From positions 30,406,882-30,470,881 of the forward strand of contig JAAONU010000006.1 in the NCBI GenBank assembly GCA_012932295.1: a stretch of 64,000 nucleotides of DNA, given 5' to 3'. The position numbers and the translations under genes are program-made. Under the pieces are notes generated by a model. It saw only the letters and a program-made list of their open reading frames with translations. It was not told where the DNA came from and made no database searches. The DNA comes from Cyclina sinensis (lineage: Eukaryota; Mollusca; Bivalvia; Venerida; Veneridae). How positions within the stretch are numbered: position 1 is the stretch's first letter; each line of letters starts with the position of its first letter. Positions 1-12,593 of the stretch are shown here, in pieces.

Positions 1-366
1 GTAGGCAAGTTACATGTTAAAGTACAGGAAAACTATTATTGACAAACGCATAAATCTTACTAACGTATCATGCATTAGTCCCAGGCGAAGGTTTATGATC
101 ATTCATAGATTTTAAAATTCTTTTTTTTTCCAACACAAAGTAATAAGACAACTTTAGCCCGAAGCAACAGTCTAGGACTAACAAAGTTAGTGATGGCATT
201 TTACCGTGCTACGGTGCGATAGGCTCGCATCAAAATAAAATAAATAACAAAATAATACTAGTACACACAATGAATTTGCACCAAGCTGTACTCCGGCTGG
301 GAAATGATCAATAAAGCTTACGGTATTTGCAAAATTAATACTGCACCGTTATTTCATTTTCAATGA
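1..366. other. Gene-free AT-rich sequence
   Basis: No open frame with recognisable protein content and no clear repeat is visible here. It is the left flank of the TA-flanked foldback element that follows. Confidence 0.5.
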
Positions 367-368
367 TA

Positions 369-740
369 GGATACTACGTCATCGCGCACCTGTTTAATGC
401 TCTCACGCGGACCTTTTTTTTTTTGTCAACAATTCGTCGCTGGAAAGGTAAAATGGTATTTTTCAATAAGAAATCTGTAGAATAACAAAAAATCATGTTG
501 TGCACCGAAGATTGGCTGGTGAGCTTTGTATTTACGTAAAGAAAGTTTATAGTGTATAATTCTAGTTAAGGCCTGAAAACGGGTGAAAGTCTTTGTCTGA
601 ATGCATGCTGAAAAAACTTTCACCCGTTTTCATGCCTAAACTAGAATTTTACATTATAAAAATTCTTTATGAATCTTACTGAAAAAGACCATTTCACCTT
701 TTAAGCTAACATAAAATAGGTGCGCGATGACGTAGTATCC
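369..740. mobile_element. TA-flanked foldback MITE, 372 bp
   Basis: A perfect 23-bp terminal inverted repeat occupies 369-391 and 718-740 (core GGATACTACGTCATCGCGCA). Both ends are bordered by TA (367-368 and 741-742), the target duplication expected of Tc1/mariner-type elements. The interior is also roughly palindromic: the stretch around 555-590 that reads CTAGTTAAGGCCTGAAAACG returns inverted around 615-645. The short open frame at 426-623 lies inside the arms and I do not regard it as a gene. Non-autonomous: no transposase is present. Confidence 0.65.
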
Positions 741-742
741 TA

Positions 743-3700
743 CTATTTAAAATCAAGCCTGTGAAAGGGTTTTCAGTGTCTGCGTCTGACTTGAATGTGT
801 ACGTACAACAAAGTCGAACCTTCGATCACATTTGACACTAAAGCATAAATTCCTTATCAAGAAGCTTTATGCCAAAATTGCATAAAACTAAATTTTCATA
901 TCTGTTTGATAAAAAATAGCCATAGATAAAATTTATTTTGTAAAATGTAACGATAACCACAAGACTGTTTGAAAACCTTGGTGTTTTGAAGTTTTCAACT
1001 CTGCTCAGTAAGTGGTTTCTTCTAGTATATGAAGACAAAAATTTCTGGCATGCAACGCAAGATTACTAAAACCTGATAATGTACTTGGATGTTTATTTTA
1101 TTCAATTTTTTCAAAGTTATATGTATGTTATATATATTCTGACAGCCCTAACGGTAATTTAATGTCAACTAATCCTATGTTCATTGGAGAGGTCATCAGA
1201 CCTCTCCACAATGTTGGCTTTAATTGCTGGCGGCATCCATTTTTGCGTATCAAATTTTAGTTAATAATCTCATATTTAGGCCTAAAATCATGAAGCCAGT
1301 CTACAAAGATAGTTATGCGCATGCTCCGAATCAAAATACGAATTTATTTAAACGAAACCAAAATTTAACATCGGGTCAAAACGACCCATGGTTAAAACGG
1401 CCCATTATGAACAGAACGTACAGAATAATTTTGTATTCCCTTAACTAAACACAAAAAATACAATTATAGGGATGCATTTCTTATAATGCACGCTACTTTT
1501 TAAAACTACAAATTCTAAAATGCATTTTTTTCCCTGAGAAACTCATCAGCCTGTTGAACAAATTAATATTCAGCCATGGTAAATAATTTTTACCAAATTT
1601 CAGAGCATTTTTGACAAGTCCATTTCCTCGATTTGGATCAAATTTACGCCCTTTTAATATTTAGTCCAGCTTAACAGATACTATCGCTGATTATTTTGTA
1701 AAACATTTGGACTAAGAAAGGTGTAATAAAAGCTTGAAAGGGAAAACAAAACTTAATGAGCCTAAAAAACAGCAGCTTAACATGGGAGTTCTGGCTTCAA
1801 CAACTACATGCATTGTTGTAAAAGAGGGGGGAGTAAAGCCTTAGGGGCTTATAAGAAGATCCCCAAGATTCTACAAGGTATGAAATACATGAGGTTATCT
1901 TAATTTGTTTCATTTATTTAAATGATTGATACGCCACTATAAAAACATTTGAAATAACTGAATTATAGTCAGTTTCGGTCATTTTGCCTAATAAGGTGTG
2001 AACTATTAATAATAGTTAGGTTACTAGTTTTTATAATTATTTTAGTCACAGAACGTTTAAAAAATTCAAAATGATCTTGGAAACAAGTAGATTCATTCTT
2101 TCAGTGACGACAGCTGCTGACCTCTCTTTGGCTTACTTTTTAAAGGAAGCCAACTTGTTTTTATACTGGGATCCTTGAAAAGAATCGTCGTGTTCGCTTA
2201 GCATTAAAAATACTTCTGAGTTATTAAACTGACTTTTACCAACCCCTAATGATTCTTTTTAATCTAAAATAAGTATACATTTGTATTGTTATTTGTAGTC
2301 ACAGAAAAGTTTTTTGCATCCATGTTTTGACAAATGCACGTCAACACCAAGACAGTTGAGCTCTCTAATGATCAAATAAAATTGTAGCAATATTATTGGC
2401 TGGTAATTTAAGTTTCATAAGACGACATTTGGAAAAATATTGTCTATATCTGATTATCCACAATTCTGACAAAATGTTTATTATCTATTTCCCATGTGAA
2501 TTCTTCAATAAGATCTTGCTGTGGCACATAATTCTACGATATAAATTTATAACGTCAGCTTGTAATACGATGCATATCAACATTAGAAAAGCAAAGGGAA
2601 AAGTAAGTAGAAAAGTCGAAGTTTATTATGACTGTGTTGCAAACATTGGAAAATTCATCAGTTTTTGAAATTATGATAGATATCTACCTTATGTCGGTTC
2701 AGATCTATCCGAACAATAGTAAAGTATATAACGTGGTTTGTTGATATTTAAAATCAAAAGATGGGATCGGAATATTGAAAATAGCGCATCACGAAGATAT
2801 GCAAGAAGTCATCAATATGTAAGTGTAAGCATCAAAGATAGCCAAGGAAGAATTTAGTTTTGATGTGAGGCCTTATTTAAAGTTAATTTGCCTACATAGT
2901 TTGCCAGCCTTGCACAGTCGTCACCCCTCTCTTCACCATGGCAAAGTAATGTCCGTCTGTGTTTAACAGGAACAAGCGGATAAACTGTGTTCTGATGTAC
3001 TTGTGGTGTACTTGAAAACAGTACTTACCATTTGGGCGTCAAACTTGCACCGTTGGTAATGACTATTACAAGGGCTTATGAACATGTTCCAAATCGTTCT
3101 TGTGAGAACAGTAAAAAACGACAAGTTATTTTTCTTTGCAAAATGGCCTCTGTATAAGTTTCTTTTTCTCAGCATACCGTAAAAATGAATATATTAATGG
3201 AATATTAATTATCAACTTCAGTTTAAACGATAAAAAAGTCGTTATACAGGACAGTCCATTTACATTGAAAAATCTTCTGTTTCAAACATGATGGAACAAA
3301 TAAGTAAGCTTGTATTGAAAAAAAGTTTCTTTTTTCCTTACAGTAATTTAGATAAGATGGTCTTTTTGAATATGACCGAACAGCAGAGTAGAAGAACAAC
3401 TCCATCAGAACAGCCGAACAACTCCAGCAGAATAGCAGAAGAGCAGACCAACACGGCTGTCTAATCAGAAATCGGCCAAATGTTGTAAGTGTTTGCACCA
3501 CTTCTTGGCGTGATAATCCTCCCCTAACAAGTAATGGAAAGAAGGAACAAATACAGCGTGGTGAAACCATTTCCTGATGTATCACTGCATCAGCCCTCAC
3601 AAGGAATCGCAAAACTAAGCGACATTTCTGCAGACTAGCCAGGTAGTTTGTCTAACTTATTCGATGAAATATTGGACAATCTACAGGTCTGGCAGATAGA

Positions 3701-5029
3701 TTTGTGTACTTCTCTTAAGAAAGATTGTATCGTTTACATCCCGTTAGAAGTCTGGTCCCTGGAAAATTAAATATTAATTCAGCAAAAAAAATGTTAACTT
3801 ATGATACAATAAATTATGTTACTATGAGAAAACGAAATATAAAGAATACATATACTGCTGAAATATTTGATGTACGTTGTCTGTGACAATCTTGATATTG
3901 AACCAACAACAGCTATAATCTCTGTAAGACTTTTGTGAAACTATTGTCCATTGTATTATTTGTGAGAGCATAATAATGAACATTCTTTTGTCCGATTAAC
4001 ATCTATGCGAACAAGCATGCAGTTTTGTCACAAGTATCTTATAGTACCATAGGAACTGCTTTAGTCACATATTCATTGTTCGTATAAAACCAAGTATCTG
4101 TATAATCCATACCGTTACAAGTAGGAAAAATGTGAATTCACTACTCAGTTTCATAGTGACATTTACATTTTATTATTTGATTACACATTAGGAGAAGAAT
4201 TCTAATTTTTTTAATTTGTAACGTGTTTAAAAATGCTGTAAAATGGTCATAAAATGCTTAACCTTGACGCCGGGATGCAAGAGAATCTTGTTAGAATCAC
4301 GTGGCATGTATGCCAAAAGTGTGCAATAGATTCTGATATCAGCTTGTTTTAATGCAGTCTTTGCATATTTCATTTGGTTTACGAGATGTAAGGTTTCGAC
4401 ATGAAGCATCGGGTAGTTGAATAAAAGTCATGTGCAGTTATTTTAAATACGAATATGGTGTAAGTAAAGCGCATATATGTTTAACTGTCTGTATATTCTA
4501 GTAAATTATTCATGTGTTATGTGTTTAACCGTCTATATTTAGCGGCGAATGAAATTTATTGCGCTATTATATAAACTTTTCTAGACAACACTTGGTCTAA
4601 GTGGTCGAAGCATTTTGTGTCTTAATAGATTCTCACTCAGAATTACATTACAAGAATACTAGTATTAGTATCTGTCCATATTGTTTAATCTATATGTTTG
4701 GAAGTTACACTTACGCCGCCTGAAAATCGATATGAAATCGAATTTAGATCATATTCGATTTCTGCTTCATATGTTTTCTTTTCTACACGAATAATAAGGG
4801 TCAGGTGGTCAGAGACTCAGTGTGCAGTAAAGAAGTCGTATCATTCCTTTGGTGCTTCCATGAATTCAAATCTAAGAGGGACCAAGGGGAGGAACGAGGT
4901 GGTGAGGGGAAGGAAGGGGATGCGGGGTCTTGTACAGGGAGCGTGGTTCTTCCTCACCTAAGATTTTTTATCATTATCGAAAGCATATTTATACATTTAG
5001 TAGATACCTAAAACTTGACGATGCTCTGG
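743..5029. other. Gene-free region
   Basis: More than 4 kb with only short, unrecognised open frames. A 9-bp-stem hairpin (TGGAGAGGT...ACCTCTCCA) lies near 1185-1208. A Gln/Ser/Thr-rich plus-strand stretch near 3360-3460 follows a splice-acceptor-like pyrimidine tract, but it has no conserved motif and no partner exon, so I do not call it. Nothing else stands out. Confidence 0.45.
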
Positions 5030-5330
5030 TTCCTTTGGACGTAACTGTAAGCTTAAGAGAAAACCGATATCGAAACGGTGAAAATTATCCTATGGGCGTG
5101 ATTTTAACAGTAAACTTGACGTTAAAAGAATATAGAAATCCTGTGGACATGATTATAACAGTAAATCGACAAAAACCGGTCAAAATCCTGTTGTACTTGA
5201 TTGCAACAGTAAACCTATATAAAAGCGATAGAGACCCTGTGAGGTGTAATATTAACAGTAAACCGACATAAAAACAGTAAAAAATCCTACAGGGCGTTAG
5301 AGCAACAGTAAACCAAAATAAATACATTTT
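5030..5330 (+). repeat. Degenerate tandem repeat, units of about 48-54 bp
   Basis: About six imperfect units each carry a core like CCTGTGGACNTGATTNTAACAGTAAA followed by a GACATAAAAA-like tract. Most unit lengths are near multiples of three, so one plus-strand frame (4930-5271) stays open over about four units and gives a repeated pattern of the type N-P-V-x-x-I-x-T-V-N. There is no start context, splice site or homologous protein I recognise, so I treat it as a minisatellite rather than a gene. Confidence 0.5.
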
Positions 5331-6571
5331 GGACGTGCTAAGATATAATTTGTTGTATCTGTCAGAATCATCAATATTCGGATATTGCCAATTTCTCTTA
5401 ACATCTAGTATTCTATGACATTGTTGTCCATTTTGATTGTGTGGAAAATGGTAAGAAATATCGTGATGCATTTTAGAAACTGTTTTAAATGGTAAATTAT
5501 GAGGAATATAAAACCTACTCTTATTGCTATTCTGTTACTGTGGACTTTGTACTTTTTAAGTGCGCCATCTAAACTTCAGTAGAAATTTAGATATTTCATG
5601 ACAATATCTCGGTACGCGTTAAAAAGATAAAATATCTAAGTGGTGTTAATTAAAATAGAACGTATAAAGTTGATACTGGTAGGAACGACCATTTGTCTAC
5701 CTATAGTGAGTTTGAAAATGCATTGGAGACCCACGGAAGACTATTCGATCAGAATTTTCTTGAAATATTACCACTGTGCAAATACACTCTAATTTGGTGC
5801 ATGTTCCTCCAGACTGCGTGCTGCATTTCAATGAAGTGTAAGAAATCCAATAGGCTGCTGAAAAAAATAAACTTTATTTTACCATGATGAAACAGAATTT
5901 GGCCATGCAATGTATATGGTCTCAGAACTCGATCAATAACAAAAGCTTTTCATTAAGCGAATTCATTGTCAAGAACAATTTTGGTACACAGCAACAGGTA
6001 ACACGGTATATTTCTAATGTACTTTCACTTTAACAAGATACACCTGAATGTTATTTAACATGCACTTTATATATAGCATGGCGGACTTCTGAATGCAGTG
6101 CAACTATGCATATGACAGTATTCTAAATATACTTTAAGTTTCAGTTTTTACTTCAGGAAATGATATAATTTTTTTATCAAAATATAACTGCCCTATATTT
6201 GAGAGTAATATTTTGACATAATTTCTGTCAAAAGAATCTCAGTTACTTTGTAAAAAATGACAAATTCTGCAATGAGGGAAATGTGCCGTTTATTCAGTGA
6301 AAAAAATGATTCCCTCAGAACTACCGAACAGTGAAATGTCAGGTGGGGTTAATATGCTAAACTTGATCCGGTGGCTTTTTATCATCAATGCGACCTTTGT
6401 TTAATGATTGTTTGTTTAATATTTATTTTCTCGGCCAAATAATTGATACTCTACCGTCTTGTGTAGAATTATGACTACATGTTGGTGTTAGAAAAAAATT
6501 AAAGTAAGTAGAACAAAATATGGTGAGGTTGCTTTTCCTAGTTGAGACTTTTACATATTTCTTTTGGTGCA
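5331..6571. other. Gene-free region
   Basis: No recognisable coding sequence, RNA gene or clear repeat was found. Confidence 0.4.
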
Positions 6572-6653
6572 TTTAGCAGAGTTTTACTTGTATCAGAATG
6601 TCAGACATTTACTTTAGCAGAGTTTTACTTGTATCGAAATGTCAGACATTTAC
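6572..6653 (+). repeat. Two-copy 41-bp tandem duplication
   Basis: The 41-bp unit beginning TTTAGCAGAGTTTTACTTGT occurs at 6572-6612 and again at 6613-6653, with only a couple of differences. This is a simple local duplication, probably by replication slippage. Confidence 0.8.
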
Positions 6654-7189
6654 TTTAATCAATGGAGTTTATTTTGGAAGAAAGAAGCTATTTCTGAATC
6701 ACTGCTAGAGAAAACAGCACAGAAACTTAAGCAGACTGGACATTTAAAGGTTGTTAACATTAACATATGTAAAAACAGCACATGAAATGTCCCGCAACAT
6801 AACATTTGTCTCAAGTCGAGTCTGGTTAACTTGCAGTGTATCTCTGTAAATTCTGTTACTTATAAAAGAATGTAAGAAAGGGAATTGCATATATCCGACA
6901 ATCCAACAATTTAAAGGTCTGGCAAATATATTTGTATTGCACTTTTTAGAAAACTTGTCATTTGATATCTGCTTTATTAGAGTATTTTCTACATGAGATA
7001 ATAATTCAGTAGAAAACTATACATATGAGATGATACATATGAGTATATTAACAGAAAACATTTGATGCCGATGGTATTTTTTTCTAATAGATGTCTATGA
7101 AAAATGTTTAAAACTCAGTTAAAATAAAAGAAAGAAAAAGTTTGAGTTGAATTTTAAGGAATGAATAAATGAGATGACATTTAATTACA

Positions 7190-7540
7190 CAAAGTATTTT
7201 CTATATATAGGCTGCTAGTGGAACCACCAAGCAGGCCAAATATCTAAATTGTTCGTCACTTCATAATTAAGTTCCAATTAACAACAAATACAAAATGGGC
7301 TTGAGTCGAATTTTCTGGAAATTGAAAAAAAAAGAAGAATTTCGATGAAAAAAGATATTTTCTATTTGTAGGCTGCTAGTGACCCAGCAGCTTATATGCG
7401 TTTACAGTAAAAGGTATATTTTTAACTAAATTCCAAAAGACATAAAAAAACAAGAGGGGCTCCGGGTGAATTTTCGATATTTAAAAAAGAGAATTAAGAT
7501 TAATAGATTGCTAGCGGCCCAGATTGTTGTCACTAAGCTG
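7190..7540. repeat. GCTGCTAG-type repeat, about 150-bp units
   Basis: Two diverged units of about 150 bp (from about 7195 and 7350) each contain TTTTCTAT...TAGGCTGCTAGTG followed further on by a GAATTTTC...GAAATT-like tract. A third partial unit starts near 7504 (GATTGCTAGCGGCCCAG). The same GCTGCTA/CCAGCAGCC vocabulary returns in the composite element at 41.2-42.9 kb, so this is probably a fragment of a dispersed repeat family. Confidence 0.5.
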
Positions 7541-8592
7541 TTCACAAGTTACATGTAGAAAAGTTATGCCAGTCAGTTCACCCTGGGTACGGTGTGGTCA
7601 GATGAGCTGTCAAAGGGGTGTATTTTTTCTCTGATCATAATTATTCGACATGCTGACGTTGACGGCAAAGTCTTTTCATTGTGGTTAATTATTATTTCTT
7701 GACCAAGTAACAATTATTTGACCTCTTGAAGAAGAATTGTCCGAAAAGTGTACAATTATACGACGTAAATTGTTTATATCACGGCGTTTTGCTGAGTATG
7801 CGATGTGAATAAACTAATATAATTATAGGTGTTGGCAACCTACTTAAATAAACTTACTTAAATAACATTTCAGTTCAGCAAATATATATCCCACGTGCAA
7901 ACGTACTTTTGAGACGTCGGTCGGCTGTTCGGTCGGCTGTTCAAATGCAAGGACAAGAAAAATTTTCTTTGGCATTCGTTTTAATTCGTTCTATGAAAAG
8001 AATCAACTTTTTAAAACGCGAGAAACATTCATGTTTGCCAAATCACGACGACTAGAAACATGCATGAAAAAGGCGCTGCTTATATGGATTCAAAGAAGAC
8101 CACATTCCGTCTTCATTGTACAAAGGAAAGTAATGATACAGCATAGCCGTTAATTCAGCTAAATGTTAAAAGTCGATCTTTACGTGTCTGATACAAATGT
8201 CTTTAACTTAATCCCCATGAAAATCTACCCTTTCTGATATCTCGATCACAATCGTCTTGGAGATTGGAGCAGCAGCTATGAGGGTAGTTTAGTTGCTTCA
8301 ACTTTCTACACAACAGATATAAAGTAATATCATAATCGTTTAATATTAAAAAAGTATTAAGATCTAGGTTTTTTGGTAAGATATATTTACAACTGCGCTG
8401 ACGTGAATATTTTTCTTTTCGAAGTAGCTTTATGAAACCAGTTAAAGGTTTCTTAAAGCATCTTATTATTTTTATTATATTATTATTATTTATTTTTTTT
8501 TTGTAAAGAAGTCTCTCATACATTTTATTAAGACAACACGCGGTTAGAAATTGCCAAACAAACCAGTCGTATACTCACTCACTTCTGTTGAA
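7541..8592. other. Gene-free region
   Basis: No recognisable gene. A short direct repeat GGTCGGCTGTTC occurs twice near 7918-7942. The open frame at 8203-8523 (minus) is low-complexity at its start, where a long TTATTATTATT tract is translated, and has no recognised motif. Confidence 0.4.
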
Positions 8593-8594
8593 TA

Positions 8595-9062
8595 TTCTAG
8601 CATAAAATCGCTTGTTTTTTGCCCGTTTTGCCTATGTTTTAACAAGAGCAAAAAGGTGTGTAAACAAGGAAGTTCTCGCGCTCACGCGCTGTTATAACCC
8701 GTTTTCAGTTATGCGCGTGACAGGGCCTTTGTAAATAATGGACGCTGATCCGTCTTTTTTGCCCCAAATCGGCAGTTTATGTAACTTCGCAGGTCGGAAC
8801 GTTGACGAAACATTCATGACTATTGATAAAATCAATGGCTGGCCTTGTTCAATTGTAAATCCACATGAAATCCTTCCAAAAATGTTTTAATCGACACTTT
8901 TTAAGTTTCCAGATGGCCGCTCGACAAGTTGAAAACACGTGTCGCCCTGAAACGCATATTTAAAACACGTATCCATAACAACCTAAAGGCGACTGTACTA
9001 TTATTCATTTATTTTTCTATTTTTTCGTAAACATGTCTTTTCTAGATCATTTTATGCTAGAA
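8595..9062. mobile_element. Candidate TA-flanked MITE
   Basis: A 14-bp inverted repeat (TTCTAGCATAAAAT at 8595 and its complement ending at 9062) is bordered on both sides by TA. The interior has no coding capacity. The arms are short, so the match could be chance; the TA flanks make a Tc1/mariner-type non-autonomous element the best guess. Confidence 0.35.
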
Positions 9063-9072
9063 TAGCGTTAAA

Positions 9073-9181
9073 GCACGTTTTTTTTGTGTTATAACATCTG
9101 CAGAATCCCTCGGGATATGTTGGGCTCGGGCACCAACCATCCCTCGGAATTCTGCAGATGTTATAACACGAAAAAACGTGC
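9073..9181. mobile_element. 109-bp hairpin element
   Basis: The two halves form a near-complete inverted repeat. Arms begin GCACGTTTTTT and run through GTGTTATAACATCTGCAGAAT into a small imperfectly paired centre (TTGGGCTCGGGCACCAA). Possible 5-bp direct repeats GTTAA lie at 9067-9071 and 9182-9186. There is no coding sequence. It begins about 10 bp after the preceding candidate MITE. Confidence 0.5.
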
Positions 9182-10331
9182 GTTAACCCTATACTCTTAC
9201 CTTTACAACGCTAAAAGAGATGTCGTTATGATCCCACCGAGTTAACAGAACTCGACTTTTAAAGTCAGTCAGCTGAAATTAAGGGAAAAATTGTCTGGCA
9301 GTTGTCAGGATAATTTTTAGTTTTCTGACTTTACTACGTCTCGAGAAATAGAAAGTAATTTCCAAATTTTCTATATCTTTTATTGATTTTTAGAAAAAAA
9401 GGCCACATTATCGTGAAACTCTCCAGACAAGTGTCAGACAAAATTCCACCTTTCAACTTTTTTCAGGACTTTTAAACCCCAAAATAAAACCACACACATA
9501 TAAATTCTTATGTTAAACTCGCAAGTGGTAGACAGCTCGAAAGCGGAAACAGGAATCCATATTTTCACTACACGTTTTCGCCAACTGCTAGAACAAAATA
9601 TTTCTTAGCATCTGAAGCGGTACCTCTGGAAGATTCTGTAAGGGAATTTTATAGTCACAAACGCAATGGGTTTTTTTTTTGTATGTTTTTTTTTTTTGCG
9701 ATTTCTTGGAATTCAGAAATTGTCGAACCCTTAATCATAGTTTAACATGCGATGAAGAATCACTTAACAGACAGAAATGCATATGAATTTCCACAATGTG
9801 CTTAGCCAGAAATAGATCTCTTGCACGCAAATTACATCGTAACATTTTGCTATCAAGCCATATCAGAACATTTTTTGTCAATCTTTGTTTCATGATTACG
9901 AAGTTATTGATGTTGCTCAGTCAAGTATATTGAAGGCATGTTATTCACTACAGTATTAACTAGACAGTGTTTGGCTGTTTCCATAGACTCATTGTCAAGA
10001 GAACATAAATTCAAAAAGGCTTAAGACAAAAAGCTAGGATTGAAAAAAAGTCATTCATCGGTACACTTAATGCATACAATAACCTTTGTGTGTGTAATGT
10101 CCATTTGGTTTATACAGTTAGTCCCTGTAATGTTAAAATACCACTAGTACACGATAACAATCATCACGGTTAAAATCACGCTGCGTCGGTCTTTCTATGG
10201 AAGTATTTCTTACATTTTTTTATTCTATTATTCTACACAACATCACATTATCTGAAATTCTTTTCCTCATGATGCCTTTATCGTAAGGCTTCATGTGTTT
10301 AAAACTATGAATAAATGATACAATTGATACA
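9182..10331. other. Gene-free region
   Basis: No recognisable gene or RNA; a poly-T-rich stretch lies near 9670-9700. Confidence 0.4.
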
Positions 10332-10370
<39 letters not shown>

Positions 10371-10455
10371 CATTCATTCATTCATTCATTCATTTTTATG
10401 TATTTATTTATTTATTTATTTATTCATTTATTTATTTATCTATTTATTTATTTAT
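10332..10455 (+). repeat. Compound microsatellite (TTGA)n(TTCA)n(TTTA)n
   Basis: Runs of ATTG, then ATTC, then TTTA tetranucleotides are directly legible with few interruptions. This is a length-variable simple repeat next to the snap-back element. Confidence 0.95.
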
Positions 10456-10474
10456 AAAATGACATGAGACCTAT

Positions 10475-10554
10475 GTTACAACCCGTTTTGTAATAAAAAC
10501 GAGAATTGTTATAATTATTACAATTCTCGTTTTTATTACAAAACGGGTTGTAAC
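10475..10554. mobile_element. 80-bp perfect snap-back element with 8-bp direct repeats
   Basis: Arms of 35 bp (10475-10509 and 10520-10554) are perfect inverted complements, starting GTTACAACCCGTTTTGTAAT, with a 10-nt AT loop. The identical octamer AGACCTAT lies immediately outside both ends (10467-10474 and 10555-10562). An 8-bp flanking duplication is what hAT-type transposases make, so this is best read as a very small hAT-like MITE. Perfect arms imply recent insertion or ongoing arm correction. Confidence 0.7.
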
Positions 10555-10562
10555 AGACCTAT

Positions 10563-12593
10563 TCTAATAATTCAACAATTGTATATTGTATGTTACACTG
10601 TAATGACACTACCTTGAGTGAAAAAAGATGCTAAAATGGTTCTTCATCATCTGTTAAAGTTAAATTTCCGTCAGTACATGTTTGCTAATACGACCGTCGC
10701 TAACCCTCCCCCTGAACAGTTCAGTGATTTTAGCTTGTGGGGTATAATGCTAGATACAGAAAACACGCTATTCCAAAGACATCCCCAGTTATTTTGCATG
10801 CATCAGTCCGTTGCACCGATACACTTGGGACCTCAGTTCTAAAAGGTTTAGAAACGTGTTCATTTCTGAATAATTAAAGGTGAAATAGAGCTTGTTTAGC
10901 TGTTGTGTTTCAACCCTTCTATCATATGTCAATTTCAGCTGCCTCTTAAATGTATTGCTTTTTTCACAGATATTTCCAGACTTACAGACTTGGTAAAGAG
11001 ATATTCTCGTACTGGAAACTGTCAATACTCCACCAGCATATCTACCAGGAATATTTGTATTGCAAGTTTGGCATTGTCGACATATATACGTCCCAAAAGA
11101 TTTTTAAATAATACCCATGTCAGTTTGCCTACATTTATGAAAATAAAAGTAGCGAATGCAAAGAAATGGTTGAAACATAAAACGCCTTTTTTATCTGTAT
11201 TATCTAACCTGTACTTACGTCCAGTGCTGCCTTTTCCGGTAAGAGCATACAAATATCTGGGAAGCGTTTCATATTTTATGCTCCTGGCCTTATACTACAA
11301 TATATCTATTCTTATAATATCTAATAATTGCATTGCAGAAGGACAGTATGTACATAGACGAATCTATACTGAAAAATGAAAAGAATCATGCTATAACATA
11401 CTAAAAATCATAAAGCGCATCTATTTATAGAACGCCAGAGTTATCTTATGCTTGGCATTGGTGTTTTGATGGGTCTATGGTCTTGCTGTTTGGTAGATGT
11501 ATCAGATATAAGGTTGCTATGTTGGGTTCTAAAGGCATTATAATAAGTTGTCACATCATTATGTTGAGAACTTGCCGCATTATGATGGGTTATAACATCA
11601 TGATGGGTTGTATTATCATTAAAATATATCAATATATCATTTTACTGATAGAATAATGATGGGTCATAGTTTCCTTTTCGGCCAATATAGAAAATTAGAA
11701 TTACGATGTATTTTTGTTATCAGTATAATGGCTACTAGGGTTCTTATTGAAGTTCGTAGACTTTTGTTAATACCTGTTTACTTTTTAGCATTTCTTCAAA
11801 ATTAGATGGCATAAGGTTTATAAGCAATACCTTTTCGTTTGAAATAATTGTCCTTTACATTTCTAAAATTTAAATTTAATGCATCCGAAAACAGTCTCCG
11901 TGGCAACCTGTGGATTTCCGGGCACGCCGTTTTGTTGTTGTTGTTTTATAATAATCATGTTCCTGAGAAGGCAGCGTGATCTACAGGTTCACTGTCTATC
12001 TTAGACTCTATGTTTCTCAGACTTTGTGCATTGTGACTATTTTTCCCTTTTTTTCCAGAACATGAGACCACACTTGCAAATCTAGCTAACGTCATGGTTC
12101 AAAGCAGACTTTGGTCCTGCGTTTCATCAGTGAATTTAGTATTTCTAAAACTGGCGGAAATATTCATTTGAAAACAAATGAAACTTTGCATAAAACACAA
12201 GGGGAATACTTCAAAGTAATAAAGTGAATGCTGTAAATATTTCATACAAATTCACAGTTTAACGGCACCAGTTACATTCTATGTAAAGCAACTCTTGTCA
12301 TAACGTCAATGGGCAAGCTATTACAATGGTATTTTCCAAGTAAGTGGTAAAGATAAAAAATAGAGTGTAAGTATAAATGTAAGTATATTTATTATATTTA
12401 TATGTTTTGTCAGCAATATGCCGACATGTTTGGCTACGTTAATTCAAACAGACAGAAAGACAAACAAATGTTCACAATATTTCTTTATAACTTAGTGAAA
12501 AAAATTGCAAGAAAATATTTACTGCCATGTCTTCTTACAGTGAGGCTTTGCTAAGACACTGGCAAATAGTATATGCAATGGTGGCAAAGTAAT
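10563..12593. other. Gene-free region with a small TGATGGGT repeat
   Basis: No gene is recognised. Open frames at 10903-11379 (plus) and 10789-11252 (minus, two adjoining) have no motifs and no partner exons. Between about 11465 and 11665 the motif TGATGGGT recurs, most clearly as two adjacent copies at 11583-11622. Confidence 0.4.

Noticed and set aside
3223..3612. 129-codon minus-strand open frame
   Set aside because: No recognisable domain; the sequence is hydrophobic and Cys/Ser-rich in a way typical of a random AT-rich antisense frame.
10332..10455. CRISPR-like array
   Set aside because: It is a tetranucleotide microsatellite without spacers, in a eukaryotic context.
10789..11379. Overlapping open frames on both strands as a gene
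   Set aside because: No motif, biased composition, no splice partners and no duplicate elsewhere in the window.
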